This document shows positions 50,391-63,560 of a stretch of DNA of 64,000 nucleotides, one piece after another. The stretch comes from Callaeas wilsoni (lineage: Eukaryota > Chordata > Aves > Passeriformes > Callaeidae), in assembly GCA_013398955.1 (NCBI GenBank), contig VWPU01014827.1:1-64000 (forward strand), given 5' to 3'. Position 1 is the first letter of the stretch. Every line of letters begins with the position of its first letter. A program made the translations under genes and the position numbers. Under the pieces are notes generated by a model. That model worked only from the letters and a program-made list of their open reading frames with translations, was not told the DNA's origin and did not search any database.

Positions 50391-50446
50391 ATCCTGCCAT
50401 GACACCAGATGCTTGTCCATCCTTCCATGACACCAGGTGTCTGTCA
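50391..50446 (+). repeat. 28-bp tandem duplication, two copies
   Basis: ATCCTGCCATGACACCAG at 50391 recurs 28 bases later as ATCCTTCCATGACACCAG, and the similarity continues through the second half with a few changes. It is a local duplication, not part of a known element. Confidence 0.8.
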
Positions 50447-50586
50447 TCTGCTTCAGGAAAGTGCGGCGTGCTGAGATATTCCTGCCAGTTGGTGGGAGAA
50501 GTGACTGAGTCAGAAAGAGGCAGCCACCCACATCTGCATCTCAGATAGGATTGTTCTTATCTTAAGAAAGCAACACGATATGATCA

Positions 50587-50612
50587 AAACAAACAAACAA
50601 ACCAACCAATCA
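50587..50612. repeat. (AAAC)n/(AACC)n short microsatellite
   Basis: CAAAACAAACAAACAAACC-type text. Short simple sequence. Confidence 0.85.
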
Positions 50613-53189
50613 TTCACTACCTTTACTGGAGGAGTAGTGACAGTGCAGCTTTGACTCACTTGTAACCTTTTGGATAGCATGTCTATTTTGTCACACTTTG
50701 GGGTTTTTTTTCACAAGGAGGTGTGCAGTAAAGCTGTGAACTAGCAGAGAATGTTAGGCACATTGCACAAAGTCTCTGCAAAGGCAAAGAGATGAAACAT
50801 GAATCCATTTAGAAAAACATAAAGCTCTGTGGTTTTGCCTTTCTTTTGTATTGCTTGTACCAGTGAAGATAAACTCAGTTTGCTGTGCTGTGCTTAAATT
50901 TTTCATGACACTTTCCATTTACTTGCAGACCCACACCAATGGACCTCCAGGTTCAATACGTTTTGGATTTAGATACACCTAGGCAAATAAACTTAGAAAC
51001 CAAGCCAAACTTCAGCCTCTAGTGCGTGTCAAAGGAATCCAGAATTGCAGTTTTTCCTTGTGGATGGGAATTCTGACACGATTGGGTTGCTGTGAGTAAT
51101 GATAGCACTGTATGCATTTAAGGAACAGTAAACTGAATTTTTTTGCCATCTCCATTACTAAAAGTAAATTTTTTAATACCAGTAAAGCTAAAATATAAAG
51201 AAGCAATCTAGATGAAGATTCATGCTTCAGAGCACTGCACTTTTTTTTTTGGCATATCATATAAAGGTATTTAAGAGGTACTTCATATTGAGCTTGAAAA
51301 TAAAGTTATAGAAGAGTGAAGGAGGAGGTTTTGGCATAGAGGAAAGACTGTAGGTGCAGTTAATTAAGTCACTTATTTGTGGCCACAAAAGGCTGTGGAC
51401 ATGAATGAAGACTAAAAAAAAGAAGATAAAGGTATAAAAGACATGACATTAAGCTTAGAGCACAATGGTACCAAGGTAATGGAGAGCAGCAGCTACTCCC
51501 ACGCAAAGATATGAGGAAGTCTGATGTCTGTTTGTATGGGCTGTCACACAGCGTTAACCCATCCTCATACTCTCCTGTTTGGCATGCATAAAACAAACTT
51601 TCAGCAGCACCTTGCAGAAAAGCTCTTAGCTTACCATGTCCATCAGCAACCTACTAGATGTTAGCGCTGGAGTGGAGACGCAATGAAGTCCTTTCACTGT
51701 GAATAAATTTCATTTGAAATGTGCATCTGAGCCACACAGACTGTCTCACCTGAGGCAAAGTCTCCCCACCAGCCAGCTCCAAGAATGCCTGTTTGTTACC
51801 CCCGCTCTGTGTTAGCAAGTGTGCTCCCTTGTTGGTCAGCTCCAACAGGAGGGTGTCCAGAGCTGACATGGGATGCTCCTGTGGGGCAAGCATTTATCAT
51901 GCTACTCAGGAGCCAAGAGGGTGGAAAGCTGAGGATGTGGATGATTCAGAGGTCATTAATGGCAAATGAAAAAAGGGGTAGTATGGCCTACCCTGGTTCT
52001 GGAGAGTTTGAAGGGGAGATCCAGTCCCTGGGAAATCTGTACTGGGAAAAAAATTTAAAAACGTAAACACCAAACCAATAACTGAAAGAAAGTGAGGAAG
52101 GAAATGTATTCAATGTGGGTAACGATAAGGCTCCAGCTTGATGTACAGCATGGACATGCTCTATGTGATGCTGGGCAATCACTTTGAAAGAGAAAAGCTG
52201 TTCACAAAAGTTGTAAAGGAGGATATAGCACTGCAAACAACAAAGACATATAAACATAATTTAACATTATGACTGGAGACATAAACGGTAGATTTAAGGT
52301 AACTTCTCTTTATTTAAGAGCTGCTCTGTATTGTTCATCCCACAGGTCTCAAGACAGCTTCCAAAAATGTGTTCAGGGTTCTGGAATGCAGGAATTTCAA
52401 AAGAAAAAGCTAAAGACTTTCTTCAATCTTAACAATCTTGGCCATGTGTCCATGACAACAAGAATATGATAACATTCTCTGCCTTATGAACTCCCGATTT
52501 ACTCCAGCATGTATCTGAATAATGTGCCCTAATTTCAGCACTTTTTCTATATCCAGAAAACTTCTGCTTTAAAAAAATAAATTAGAATGCATACTCCTTA
52601 AAGGAAAGCCTTTCTGACTCATATACCTAAACCAAATAAGGCAAAACTCACTCCTTCCCCACAGGACTCTGTGCATTACAACACCTGCATTGAAAATGGC
52701 AAGTCAGTCAAAATAGGGAATTATCACCTTTAGCCATTTTTCATACATTTTTCAGTAGTTTTTTTTATACTTCTGTTTTATTCCATATTTGCATAATATA
52801 TGAAAATAAGCCCTTTCATACTCTTAAGCTTATTTTGCAATTTCTCATTTACTGGCTTTTGCACAAGATAAAAAATACTTTTCAGGGTATGTACTTAACT
52901 TGTTTAAGAACACTACATTTCCTTTAACAATTATGATGATTAAAATCATATCTAATACTAGTGCAGAAAAATAATTTTAAAAATTAAATGAGATGACAGA
53001 ATAGATTCTGTAAGAGGTTTTATAGTTTAACTCATTGTCTTGGTTCGAGACAATTTAAAGAAGAACACTGGAATGAGTTGCCTCCCTTTAAGGGTTCCAA
53101 CAGTCCCTTTTCACCAATAAGGAATACTAATAGATAAAAGTGAAAAAAACCCAACTTTGGACACTCATCAATAGTGTTTGAGTTCAAAA
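50613..53189. other. AT-rich non-coding stretch, nothing recognised
   Basis: A GC-richer part at about 51730-51900 has open frames on both strands without splice signals. No repeat family recognised. Confidence 0.5.
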
Positions 53190-53840
53190 TGACACATTAT
53201 GATGAAGAAAACAAACAAGCTAAACTCCACCTGTGTGCCCTCGCATCCAGGAGAGCCAGCCATGTCCTGGGGTTTGTCAGGCACAGCCAATTGAGGGAAG
53301 AGATTGTCCTGATTTACTTTGCACTGCTGCAGCCTCACCTCAACTCCTGTGTGCAGTTTGGGGCAAAACAGTATGAAAAAGGCATTAAGCTATCAGGAAG
53401 AGTTCAAAGGAAGGCCAGAAAGATGGTGAAGGGCCTTGAGGGAAGCTGAGGAGTGGCTGAAGTCACTTGGTCTGTTCAGCCCAGAGGAGACCGAGGAGGG
53501 ACCCCATTGGAGTTACAACTTCCTTGTGAGGGGAAGGGGAGGGACAGGCACTGATCACTTACCTCTCTCTGGTGACCAGGGATAGAATCTGAAGGAACAA
53601 CATGAAGCTATGTCAGGGCAAGTTTAGTTTGGATATTAAGAAATGTATTTTTACCCAGAGAGTGGTTGGGCACTGGAACAGGCTCCCCAGGGAAGTGGTC
53701 ACAGTGCCAGTCTGACAGAGTGCAAGAAGCATTTGAACAAAACTCTCAGGCACATGGTGTGATTTTGGAGATTGTACTGTGCAGGGCCAGGAGTCTGACT
53801 ACAAGGATCCTTTCCAATTCAGGATATTCTGTGATTCTAT
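53190..53840 (+). mobile_element. CR1 LINE 3' end with ORF2 tail
   Basis: The first part (53190-53449) is open and encodes the end of CR1 ORF2: Leu-Gln-Pro-His-Leu, Cys-Val-Gln-Phe-Gly, and an Arg-Val-Gln-Arg-Lys-Ala block before TGA at 53447. Further known CR1 landmarks follow on the plus strand: CTTGGTCTGTTCAGCC, GGCACTGGAACAGGCTCCCCAGG, GGCCAGGAGTCTGACT and the terminal ATTCTGTGATTCTAT repeat at about 53822-53838. The subfamily differs from the copy at 32.5 kb, which shares the order of motifs but not the detail. It is 5'-truncated, with small deletions and substitutions, and incapable of transposition. Confidence 0.94.
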
Positions 53841-55988
53841 CACTCTCCGCATTCATAACTGCATTGATAGTCTTTGAAAACCAGACATGGAAACATACAC
53901 TATAAAAACATCATAATCCTTTAGGTATCCAAATCTCTGGTGCTAAATATAAAGGAAAATATTTATAGTTCAAATGAAGCATAAGCTAAAAGAATTAAAA
54001 GAAGAAAAAGGCTGAAAGAATAATGCTCAAAATCCCCTCCACACCTTCAACCTAAATTTTTGAGATACTGTACCCTTGTAATACAACTCTATAACTGTTC
54101 TTCAGAATATGTGTTAGTAGCAGACTGACTGTGTTAATCTGAACTAAATTTCCCTGAGTGAGAGGATACAAAAATTCATTTTGAACTATTCTCCTATCTA
54201 AGTATTGAGATAATACCCATTTCTCATATGGCTAGGCTGTTCTATGTTCAAAACCACATCTAAAAAAGGTTAATAAATTCAGTAAATGTCATAAATGTCT
54301 GGTTGATGTTCTTTGTTTTCATATTTCAAAAACTCGTAGCATCCAGTCAGGAAATATAAACAGTGGTAAGTGTCAGGGAAAGCATTCGTATACTGCACCT
54401 CACAAATTTGAATTCTCTGCTTCGCCAGTGTGGTTGTACTGTTCTCTAACCCACCCATAAATAGTGAAAGTGATTTACATACTTAGAGCTTGAAATCTCT
54501 AGGTTTTCCTCACTCTCACTATAACATTTAAACAGAGCCTAGCATTTCGTGTGCACCCGTGCCATTTGCTTACCCAAAGTGGACTGGGGAAAATACCTAC
54601 ATTCTTTGCCAAATTCAAGTCTTTGCTGGTGTTACTGGATTCATGCATATGCTGGCCCAGATGAAGGCCGTGTAACTACACAACAAGATGATAGCATGAA
54701 CACAAGAATGATTGGAATCCTAGATAATGCTTAGAGAGTACTGCCAAAGAAAAGTCTTTGGGAAGAATGGAATAATTAATCAAGACTGTACTATTAACAA
54801 CACACATATATTTCACTTTCAGTGCTCGGAAACTCCTCTTTAGGACTTTCTGTCCCCAAGCTCATCATGCAGCACTCAAGGAAACAACAAAAAAGCACTT
54901 GCTTCTAGATTTAGGAATTTGTGTCTTACATAAAGACACACTGATAGATGAATGTCTAGACTCAGTAAATGAACTGGACACTGTTTCATAGGAAGTGGCA
55001 GCTGGTCTTAACTAGCTGCTTTGAAAAAGGTCTCTGTTCTGTCTTTACTCACAAGCAGCTAATATGTTACTGTAGGCAGGAACCATGCTTACATTAACAT
55101 ATTAGGCAAGACACAGTTCTACCAGTGGTTGCCATATTTCTGTTTGCTTATGTTATAATAAATTACTATTTTGTTCAGGATAAAACTGAACACCAAAGCC
55201 CCTTTATGAGTCTATCTATTTGACATTGGCAGGCAACCCTCAAGTAGCTGCACAGCATCTCGGCGGAAGGGGACTAGTGACCTGGAAACTCCTAGTGAAG
55301 AACCTCATGTCAGTGTTTTCACAGTGACACTAACCGAGGCAAAACAAAGGCAGCTGACTTCTTTCAAATCCAAATATAGAGTTCATGGAGAGACAAGAGT
55401 ATTCAAGGAAATGCTTCTTACACCAAACTTTTGCAAGTCGGAATTCGTAGCCAACTTGAATTTGTTTGTCACCATTCCATTTTCCCTTTGTGCCCTGGCA
55501 GAGATGAACCATAAAGCATTTAGAATGGTACAAAACCTCACTTTGCAGGTGAAATGGTGAAGATATCACTGTGCATAGAAGGAAGGACAAGGAGGGACAA
55601 AGGTAAAATTTGTTTTCAATGTACAAACATTTAGCCAATAACAATTTCCTAGGTTTCCTTTATTCAGGCAGAAATAAATAACTTGAAGGAAATATCCCTT
55701 GTGCAAAAAGAAACAATAGTCCTTTACTCTCAGGTGCTGTGTGCCAAGTGACACAGATTCTGTTAGTGGACCAGCTCTCATTATGATTTAAAATTTGAGT
55801 TAAAGTTTCTTGAGAATTTTCAGCACCTGCACATTTTTAAATGTTAAATTTCATTCCACTGTTTTAAAATTAAATCTGTGGAATGTATACACAACTGACA
55901 AGTAATAAATATTCTAAAAATATTCCTTGGATTTTTTCTGTGCCCAAATATTTATTTTATACTTTCTTCAAATATCTAAAATCATTGC
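53841..55988. other. AT-rich non-coding stretch, nothing recognised
   Basis: Unique DNA with no named repeat. The open frames at 55324-55560 (plus) and 55330-55644 (minus) overlap each other and have no supporting signal. Confidence 0.5.
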
Positions 55989-56051
55989 TCCTCTCTCTCT
56001 CTCAAAAAATAAAAAAAAAATTAAACAAACAAACAAAGAAAAGCTGAAGAG

Positions 56052-56082
<31 letters not shown>

Positions 56083-56104
56083 GAAAAGAAAAGAAAAGAA
56101 AAGA
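55989..56104. repeat. compound microsatellite (CT)n, A-rich, (GAAAA)n
   Basis: CTCTCTCT text (55989-56003) passes through A-rich and (AAAC)n text into about ten units of GAAAA with one expanded unit (56050-56104). The Lys/Glu open frame across it is an artefact of the repeat. Confidence 0.95.
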
Positions 56105-56715
56105 GCATCAGCCTGTAAGAACAAATCAGTTATTTGGTCTGAATGCATCTGATGTGCTATATATGCTCTACACATCACTACTAGGTGTAAAAGGTCTCAC
56201 ATTTCAGGATAACCTTTTATTTTAAAGTGTCTCAATTTATATAATCAAGTTCTGTTCGTCATTTGTGACACTTCAACAAGCCCTTACAACTATGTGAGAA
56301 TCTCAGTTTAATTCTTGTATGCACTTCTGAAGGCTTCTGTGCAGGAGGCCTGCGGAGAAAGATTTTGAGCCAATCTTAAATCAAACATGAAGAAAATAAT
56401 GCAAAATACTGTATCTACTTTTTTTTTCATTTCTTAAAGCCACTTCCAATGAAATCTAAAAAGTTGGTGCAAGTCTCTCAACCCAGGTTTTAGTTTTGCA
56501 TATATCTACCTGCATAATAACGATCAGACCAAATTGTCATAACACAACTAGATCATATACATCTAATCCTAATCTCAGACACAGCTTAATAAAACCTTCA
56601 GCTTGTTAAGAATGGATGCTATACTCTGTGCATTTCTTAGAACAGATTTCAGTGAATCTGTCTTTCCCACCTTGCTAAATAACAACTCAGATAAGTGCAG
56701 GGCTTTCTTGGAAGG
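56105..56715. other. AT-rich non-coding stretch, nothing recognised
   Basis: No gene, RNA or repeat is visible. Confidence 0.55.
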
Positions 56716-57293
56716 TGCCACAATTTAACCCCAGCCAGCAGCCAAGCTCCATGCAGCCGGTCACTCATTCCCCCACCAGCAGAATCAGGGAGAGAAGCAG
56801 AAGGGTAAAAGGTAGAAAACTCGTGGGTTGAGATAAAGAAAGTTTAGTAGGAAAAGCAAAAGCTGCACACACTAGCAAAGTGAAACAAGGAGTTAACTCA
56901 CTGCTTCCCATGGACACAAAAGTGTTCAGCCTCCTCCAGGAGGGCAGGGCTGCATCACATGTAATGGTTATTTGGGAAGACAAACATCATCACTTCAAGC
57001 ATCCACTCCTTCTGCCTTCTTCCCACCATGTTTTGTACTGAGCATGATGCCATATTGTCTAGGATATCCCTTTTGTCAGTTGGAGTCACCTTGCCAAGTT
57101 GCATCTTCTCCCAATTTTCCATACATCTCCAGCCTACTTGCCAGAGTGGCAGTGCAAGAAGCAGAAAATCTGTGTGTAAGCCCAGCTCATCAATGACAAA
57201 AACATCCCCATATTATCAACCCTGTGTTCAGCACAAACCCAAATCATAGCCTTATGCTAGCCACTGGGAAGAAATTTAACTCTACCCCAAACA
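56716..57293 (-). mobile_element. solo LTR of an avian endogenous retrovirus, decayed
   Basis: It opens TGCCACAATTTAACCCCAGCC and closes at about AACTCTACCCCAAACA. Read on the minus strand it has the same layout and nearly the same length as the 7.27-kb LTR. Both contain GAGATAA followed by A(G)TTTA near the 3' end and GG(A)ATATCCCTTT with GTCA in the middle. Its CRE-equivalent reads TGATGCCA and its TATA region is degraded, so the promoter is probably dead. No internal genes or target-site duplications were recognised. The right-hand end is set to within about 10 bases because the terminal CA is uncertain. Confidence 0.82.
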
Positions 57294-60137
57294 ATCACAG
57301 AGGGAAAGTTTTTCCTTTCCACTAGAGGAGTTAAGATTAAGCTCTGAGTTCCTATAAAATATAAAGAACAAGGTCAACATAGCAAAGCAGAGCAGAGTCA
57401 AGGAGCATTCTGGATCTGATAGCTCTTGTCTGCAGATGAGAAAAACAGCATGGTGGCTAAGATCTAAATTGTCTTCTACCTCCCTCATAGCAGTGTACAG
57501 TGGATGACTGAATAAGGTTATCAGAACATAATAAATTGCAGTGTAGGGGTATAATGGGCCAGAAGTAGACCTCTGAGTTTAACAGCCTCTTGACATCCTC
57601 AATGTTCCATGGTAAGAAAATTCACTTTAATCCTGTTATAGAGGACTATTCACTACCTCTTTCATTTTTAAAAGCAGACATCTTTTCAATACTTCCCTGA
57701 GTTAAGACTGTTACTTTGATCATATTTGTAACTCTTCATTTGCACTTCATAAAATTATTATATTCTTTTTGAGATGGAATTCAGGATTGCAAGCAAACCC
57801 CAAACCTAAAAGATGTGTTATGCATTATTACAGTGACAGTGTGAAGTTTTTTGGAAATTTCCTAACATTCTTTTTGCTTTTTGAATTGTTGCTTTTCCTT
57901 TAAATATTGAGAGTATTGATGGCTCTCAAAATGTCTGATAAAAAAAGAAAAAATGTCATCATAATTTCTGTAATTATTCAGTTTGACAGTGTTATAAAAA
58001 CACCTTGAGTTCATGAAAATGGCAATCACTACAGCATCTTGACTCTACACTGTAGGTAGATTTTAGCATTTGCATGTACTCCCAAAAGATCTCTGGCAGG
58101 TTGTCATCACTTTCTGAATTGTCTGTTAGCATTATGGTAATTACATGTTATAATCATAGTTCGCTCCTGTCTGCTCCCAAATTGGTTGTTAGTGTTTCAG
58201 GTATGATTGTTATCTTGTTTTTGAAAAGGTACAAATATTTTTGCTGGATTAACTTTTTTGGCGATAACTTTAATGGCACTTTAGCCTTGATATCCAAATG
58301 GCATATCCACCGATGAGATGTAAGGATAACAGAGAGAATGAATTGCCTTAAATAAGATCCATATTTACATCATCATTTAAAGAGTAGAAATGTTTCTTGC
58401 AAGATTCATTTTGAGTGTGCTAGAAACACTCAGAGTAAAAAAAAGCAAAGGGCTTCTTTACCGAGCTGAAACAGTCATTCCCTGATTATGATTTCTAAGT
58501 TGGAATGCCAGCCTAGTCCAGAGATTTCCTACAGCAATGGCAAATACCCGCTATGGTTAGGACCTAACACAGTTTCACTGAGGACAAAAGAATTTTCCCT
58601 TATCACAGGATGCTTACATTACCATGTGAAGAACCGCCATCACATTCCTCTCTACTCGTGTCTTCTACCTCTTCCTACATTTCTCATCTGTAATTGCAGT
58701 GTATGCAAAGGGTGCCTTGATGCAGGCACAGCACTTCAAACAGAGCTGTAATCATAAATAGGGTTTGTGTCCGGAAGAATAGTGACGCAGACAGCAGCTC
58801 TGTGGATGGCACTGCACACACCACATCCGTCTGGGAACAGAGCAGAATGAATATAGCATAAGGGGATTTCTGAATATTTTAGGGAAACCTGCTGAGTTTC
58901 GCACTAGTGTTGTTGAAGGCCTCACAACCCCCATGTACACTGAACAGTAGAACTGGAAGGTTTTCTAATTATCCATGTAAAAGACCTGTGCAGTTGCAAT
59001 AGTTCTGGAACAATCCAAATTAAATAATGAAGCCTTTCTCTACAAGCACATACAGAGTGATCTGATATTCACATATTATGTTATATTTGTCTAAACTGAT
59101 GATGCCAATGATTCCTCAAGTAATTATGAATTGTAAATATACATTAATATCTGTGGTTAGTGAAGAGATTATTAATACACAGATATAGCAACTATATCTA
59201 GCAATTGGGACACAGTCCAAACACATTTCCTTCTTAAATTGATTACCACTGGCTTCGGAACCTATGACCTTGAAGACTACTACTCCTACATAGACCTTAA
59301 CCACAACTTCTGTGGCAACTGTAAGAAAAGCCTAGAGAGGAAAAAAACTTCAAAAAATTAAAATCTCACTGTTTGATGGGCACTCTGTGTCATTAGACTG
59401 ACTCACTTCTGAGAACTCTGCAAGCTCATATCATGTATCTTTATTAATAGGCGACGCTTTCCTGTGAGTCTCCAAGGCAAGGTGGACAAGAATGACAGCA
59501 GGTAAAAAAGCAGTGTTAAGGGAGTGGTTGCCAGTAGAAGCCTGTGCTCATGAAGTGACTATAGTCAAGACTTTTGATTTATTGTCCTGGAAGTGCAATA
59601 ATCATATTCCTTTTCATTTTCAGATGAAATGGAGGACCAATGGATGCTGCCACTGTAGTATCATTAGAGTCCACTTTAGTTAAACAGGTCTGTGTATGCC
59701 TCACCTTTTTTCATATCCACACATTAATACTTAGCTGCACCTTCCTGGAAAAGACTGCAATTCAAAGCATATTCAAATTAGTTTGAAATAGGTTTTATTC
59801 ATAGAGATGAACACAGGTTATTATATTTTAGGCTAGGCACCCAGGTTCTGAAGGGAAATTATGCAGTTCATTGTGATTTACAAATTATATGCGTATCAAC
59901 AATGATGTCTGTTCTGGAAAAATAAGAAAAGCATCTCGTAGATATGTAAAGAAGACATATATGAGATTTGAAGTAACCCTCTACCTTTACTTAGGTGTAC
60001 TTCAAGAGCCAGCTTTAACCCATGCTCTTATATATAGTGCTGACCATTAAACACAGGGTCCAAACAAAAAAAGTTGTCATAAGCTTAAAAAAAAAGCTTT
60101 CGAAGAGGGAAAATGTAGTTATTCAGCATATTGAGAA

Positions 60138-60138
<1 letters not shown>
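57294..60138. other. AT-rich non-coding stretch, nothing recognised
   Basis: Unique DNA. The plus-strand frame at 58488-58751 is open but has no splice context or recognised motif. Confidence 0.5.

Positions 60139-60176
<38 letters not shown>
60139..60176. repeat. (GA)n microsatellite
   Basis: About sixteen GA units with flanking GAAA. A purine-only tract that may form triplex DNA. Confidence 0.95.
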
Positions 60177-60180
<4 letters not shown>

Positions 60181-61796
60181 CATTAAGTATTTTAACATGT
60201 ATAAAATATCTTCAAAGAGGAAGGAAATTAACCCTCTTGCCACATGCAAAAAAAATATGGGCTTGAATTACAGAAAGTGCAGATGCTTTTGGGGTGGGAA
60301 AAAACCTTTGATTGTAAAGATGATGAAGTCTGAGCATGGAAAGGGAATGTTGCAGAATATCCGGCTGATAGTTTTGTAATATCAAATAAATTAAACAAGA
60401 ACCTGGTGGTTTTGGCACCATCTGGTCATGTTCTTACTCAAACCTGTTTTCTGTGATTTTTTACTACTTTTGCATGAGAAAAAACCTATTCCTTTTGTTA
60501 TGTAAAATTTTTTTTAAAAAATCCCTGGTGTAGATTTCCAAAACACATGGAAACGTATACTGGTGTTAATGGAGTAACATGACATCAATGATGTTCTAAA
60601 ACTCTCTTTCTAGATACATTGACTTTAAGACAGAACCTGCTTGGTTCATCCTGATGATTAGCAGACTGGAGAAAATTTGAACCTGATGGAAATTTGCTTT
60701 CTTGACATCAAGGAATCCAGATATATGTACAGTGGATCTAAAATTGGCACTGAAAGCATGATTGCTTTTCCTTTCTTAATTTTAAAGAAAGTCTTTGCTA
60801 GATCCACAGGGACAAGCCCACCCATTCATTGTTCTTGGGTTGAACCCACCCATCTATTCTCCTTCCTTATCCCGTTTGTTCTATTTTAACTTTCTTATCT
60901 TCTGTATTTCCTTCTTGAATTCTAATATTTATTTTAAACTATAAAAGCTAATAAGATCTGCCAGAAACTTAAAATTCAAAACCAGAGATTACTGCTGATT
61001 ATAATGTTATCTTAATTGTTATCTAACTGTTGGCAGGTTCTGCACAGTTACTACTGAAAACTTTGGTAACTGACTTTACTAAGCATAAAATAAACAAAAT
61101 CAGCAAGTTTAAAATTAAAACATTAAAAATGCTTACATTGAGAAATTAGTTACTATCAATATTTTAATAAGATATAAAATAAACATGAATATTCTCCATT
61201 GGAATACCTTTTTATTATTGCATGCAAATAATTGGTCATACATGTGCTCATGTATGTCCACATGCATTAAATGCAAAACTAATGCAATAAAATTCCAGAT
61301 TATATGCCATCATTGATAACTAGATCATTGCATATAAAAAATAATAAAAGACAAATTCAGCAGATTTCAGTTTCATGAGTGTACTCCATCTCCTGCGGCT
61401 TTAAGACCAGCAGTTCCAAGTGAGTCACACAAATGAGTTGTATCCTGTTACTGTACTTATGGTGCACCATGTCTTTGGTGAGTGAATTATTCTTCTGATA
61501 CAAGCAAGCACATTTTATTCAGCACCTGTAACATGCTAAGACCATGGATACAGCCAGCTTTGATGGCTCATCTAGGAAGCAATAGTTTAGTTGCTTGAAA
61601 TTATCCTTTTTATCCTAAGGTAAATACTAGATATTAGTATTAGGGCTTTTCTATCACAGACAGGAGCCACAGACAATGTTATATTTATGACTAATAAATT
61701 TTGATACACACTTATTGGGCTGAAGAAAAAGATTTTACTAATGTAGAACATAAACCCATGAACACTGAGATTCAAATTATTTGAATTTTCCTGCAT
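60177..61796. other. AT-rich non-coding stretch, nothing recognised
   Basis: Very AT-rich, especially 60900-61380. No repeat family or gene recognised. Confidence 0.55.
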
Positions 61797-61925
61797 AACG
61801 GTGATCGTGTCTGGCGGAGGCTGACCAAAATACTGTGGACCGCAAGAGACACCTGCTTTCTATTCTTTGGTCAAAGAGCAATCTCCGTCCTTAGGCGACA
61901 ACAGATTGCGGTTTTGCGCAGTAAT
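61797..61925. other. CpG-retaining unique block in AT-rich DNA
   Basis: Eight CpGs fall between 61799 and 61918 in a region otherwise nearly free of them. One plus-strand frame is open across the block for about 41 codons and closes with TAA. No splice acceptor borders it on the left. CTTTGGTCAAAG (61865-61876) holds two inverted TCF/LEF-like words. A conserved regulatory element, an old exon or a recent insertion could each explain it. Confidence 0.3.
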
Positions 61926-62998
61926 AAATAATACCAGCATCTTTTAATCTATTCTTTTTATTGTGTAATCCCTCTGTCCCCCGAATCATCATAAATAATA
62001 CAAGATGCATGGCATTCCTTATGGTTTTCTGTATATTTCATGGTTCATCTCAGGAACTATAGGAAAATGCCATCAACAATATTTTTTGAGAATAATTAGG
62101 AAAACCAATAATTGGATTTCCTAGTGGAAACTACACTTATTTTTTCTACTGAGAATTTTAATAAATACATATGATCACGTTAAGTGTGATGTTATTGTTC
62201 TTTTCTTGAATGTAAAAGGTACACAGCTAAATTTAAAAATAATGCTACAAGAATCCCTGACAGCATCAATTGTTTTTGATTACTCTTGCCCTCCAGGGTT
62301 ACACCATGCTCTCATGCACAGATTAATATTGTAATATTTGTCCTTCTCAGAGCCTGTTTCACAGAGGACTCACACTGTTACTGCAGACTAATTATATACA
62401 TATGTTTTTCTGAATCATCAAATTAGTGTGGGAGACAGTCCCAGTTTGAAAAGGGAATTGTGAATTTTTGGCCCAGATTCCACCTACATGATCTTGAAAA
62501 GGATAGGATTTGGAGAAAAAAGACAGAAATTATATAGGGAGAAGAAGTAGGGCTCAGAACATGCAAGTCATGATAGAGGAATTGTTAGAGTGTAGACTAC
62601 TAAGATGGAAAAAAATAATATCATGAAATACTGAGCAACTACAAGCAGATAGTACTGTAACAACCTTCAGATAGCTATTAAGACCCATGGTAATGCAGTA
62701 ATGGGAAGCAGATAGATTTTATTTCTCTGCACAGCTTTATCTGAAATGTCACTGTGTATCACGCAAACCTGATTATTTTTAAAATTAATTTTCATATATA
62801 TGTGGTGTGTCTTAAAAGCAAGAAATATGCAGACTGATACGAAGCAATTTCAGAACTTCTGGAAGAAGCACCTCAAGTCTGTGTGACAAATTAAGGAACT
62901 TTCACTAAATGATCATAGATTTTCCTGTTACTTTGTCCACAGGAATTTCTCACAGGTGGAATTGTGCTCTTCAGTCATAGGAAAGAAGCAACAATATA
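61926..62998. other. AT-rich non-coding stretch, nothing recognised
   Basis: No repeat family, exon-like block or RNA gene was seen. Confidence 0.55.
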
Positions 62999-63560
62999 TT
63001 TTATTGATACAACATAATTCAGTGGTAAATGCTTCAATGGCAAGGTACACTTACTTACTGCATAGAAGACAGGACCCTCCCATAGAAGAAAACCCTCCTA
63101 ATGTTGCTCAGAAGGGACACCCTTGCTTTCTAAATTCCTTCTCGGAGAGGATTGTAAGTGTGACTGGATTCACTGCTGGTTCCAGACTTAGTCAAGGGTT
63201 AATGCCTAAAGGATTATATATGTGTAATCAACCCTCTAGGTCAAGTAGCTAAGATTTCAAAGTTTAACATGCTATTAATCACTTACCCAATATCTGACAC
63301 CATAAGGATTCTCTCAGCCTCTAGGAGTAACCTTAAGAGGTGTCCAAACTTGGGAGTATCCTGTTGTCCCACCTGCTGTAGTGCATGAGAGCTCAGTGGC
63401 CCCACAGCCACTATTTATGGAGAAAGATGATTGAATTATAGTGATATTTTCAATATTTCCATATTTGCATTCACCCTTGCAGCCCAGCTTCCAGGTTGTC
63501 CCCCAAAGTACAGGTTAAGATGGATGCAACCATCACAATCCTGACTGGTGGTTATGGCAT
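62999..63560 (-). mobile_element. possible old LTR-like element
   Basis: The segment is more even in composition than its flanks and has a minus-strand layout like an LTR. CATAAATAG (complement of about 63412-63420) stands as a TATA box, and AATAAA (complement of TTTATT near 63000) lies about 410 bases downstream. Phrases such as CTCTCAGCCTCTAGGAGTAACC and CCCACCTGCTG have the look of interspersed repeat text. I cannot define its ends or name a family, and no retroviral gene adjoins it. Confidence 0.27.

Noticed and set aside
55927..56118. Lys/Glu-rich frame
   Set aside because: Produced by the (GAAAA)n microsatellite.
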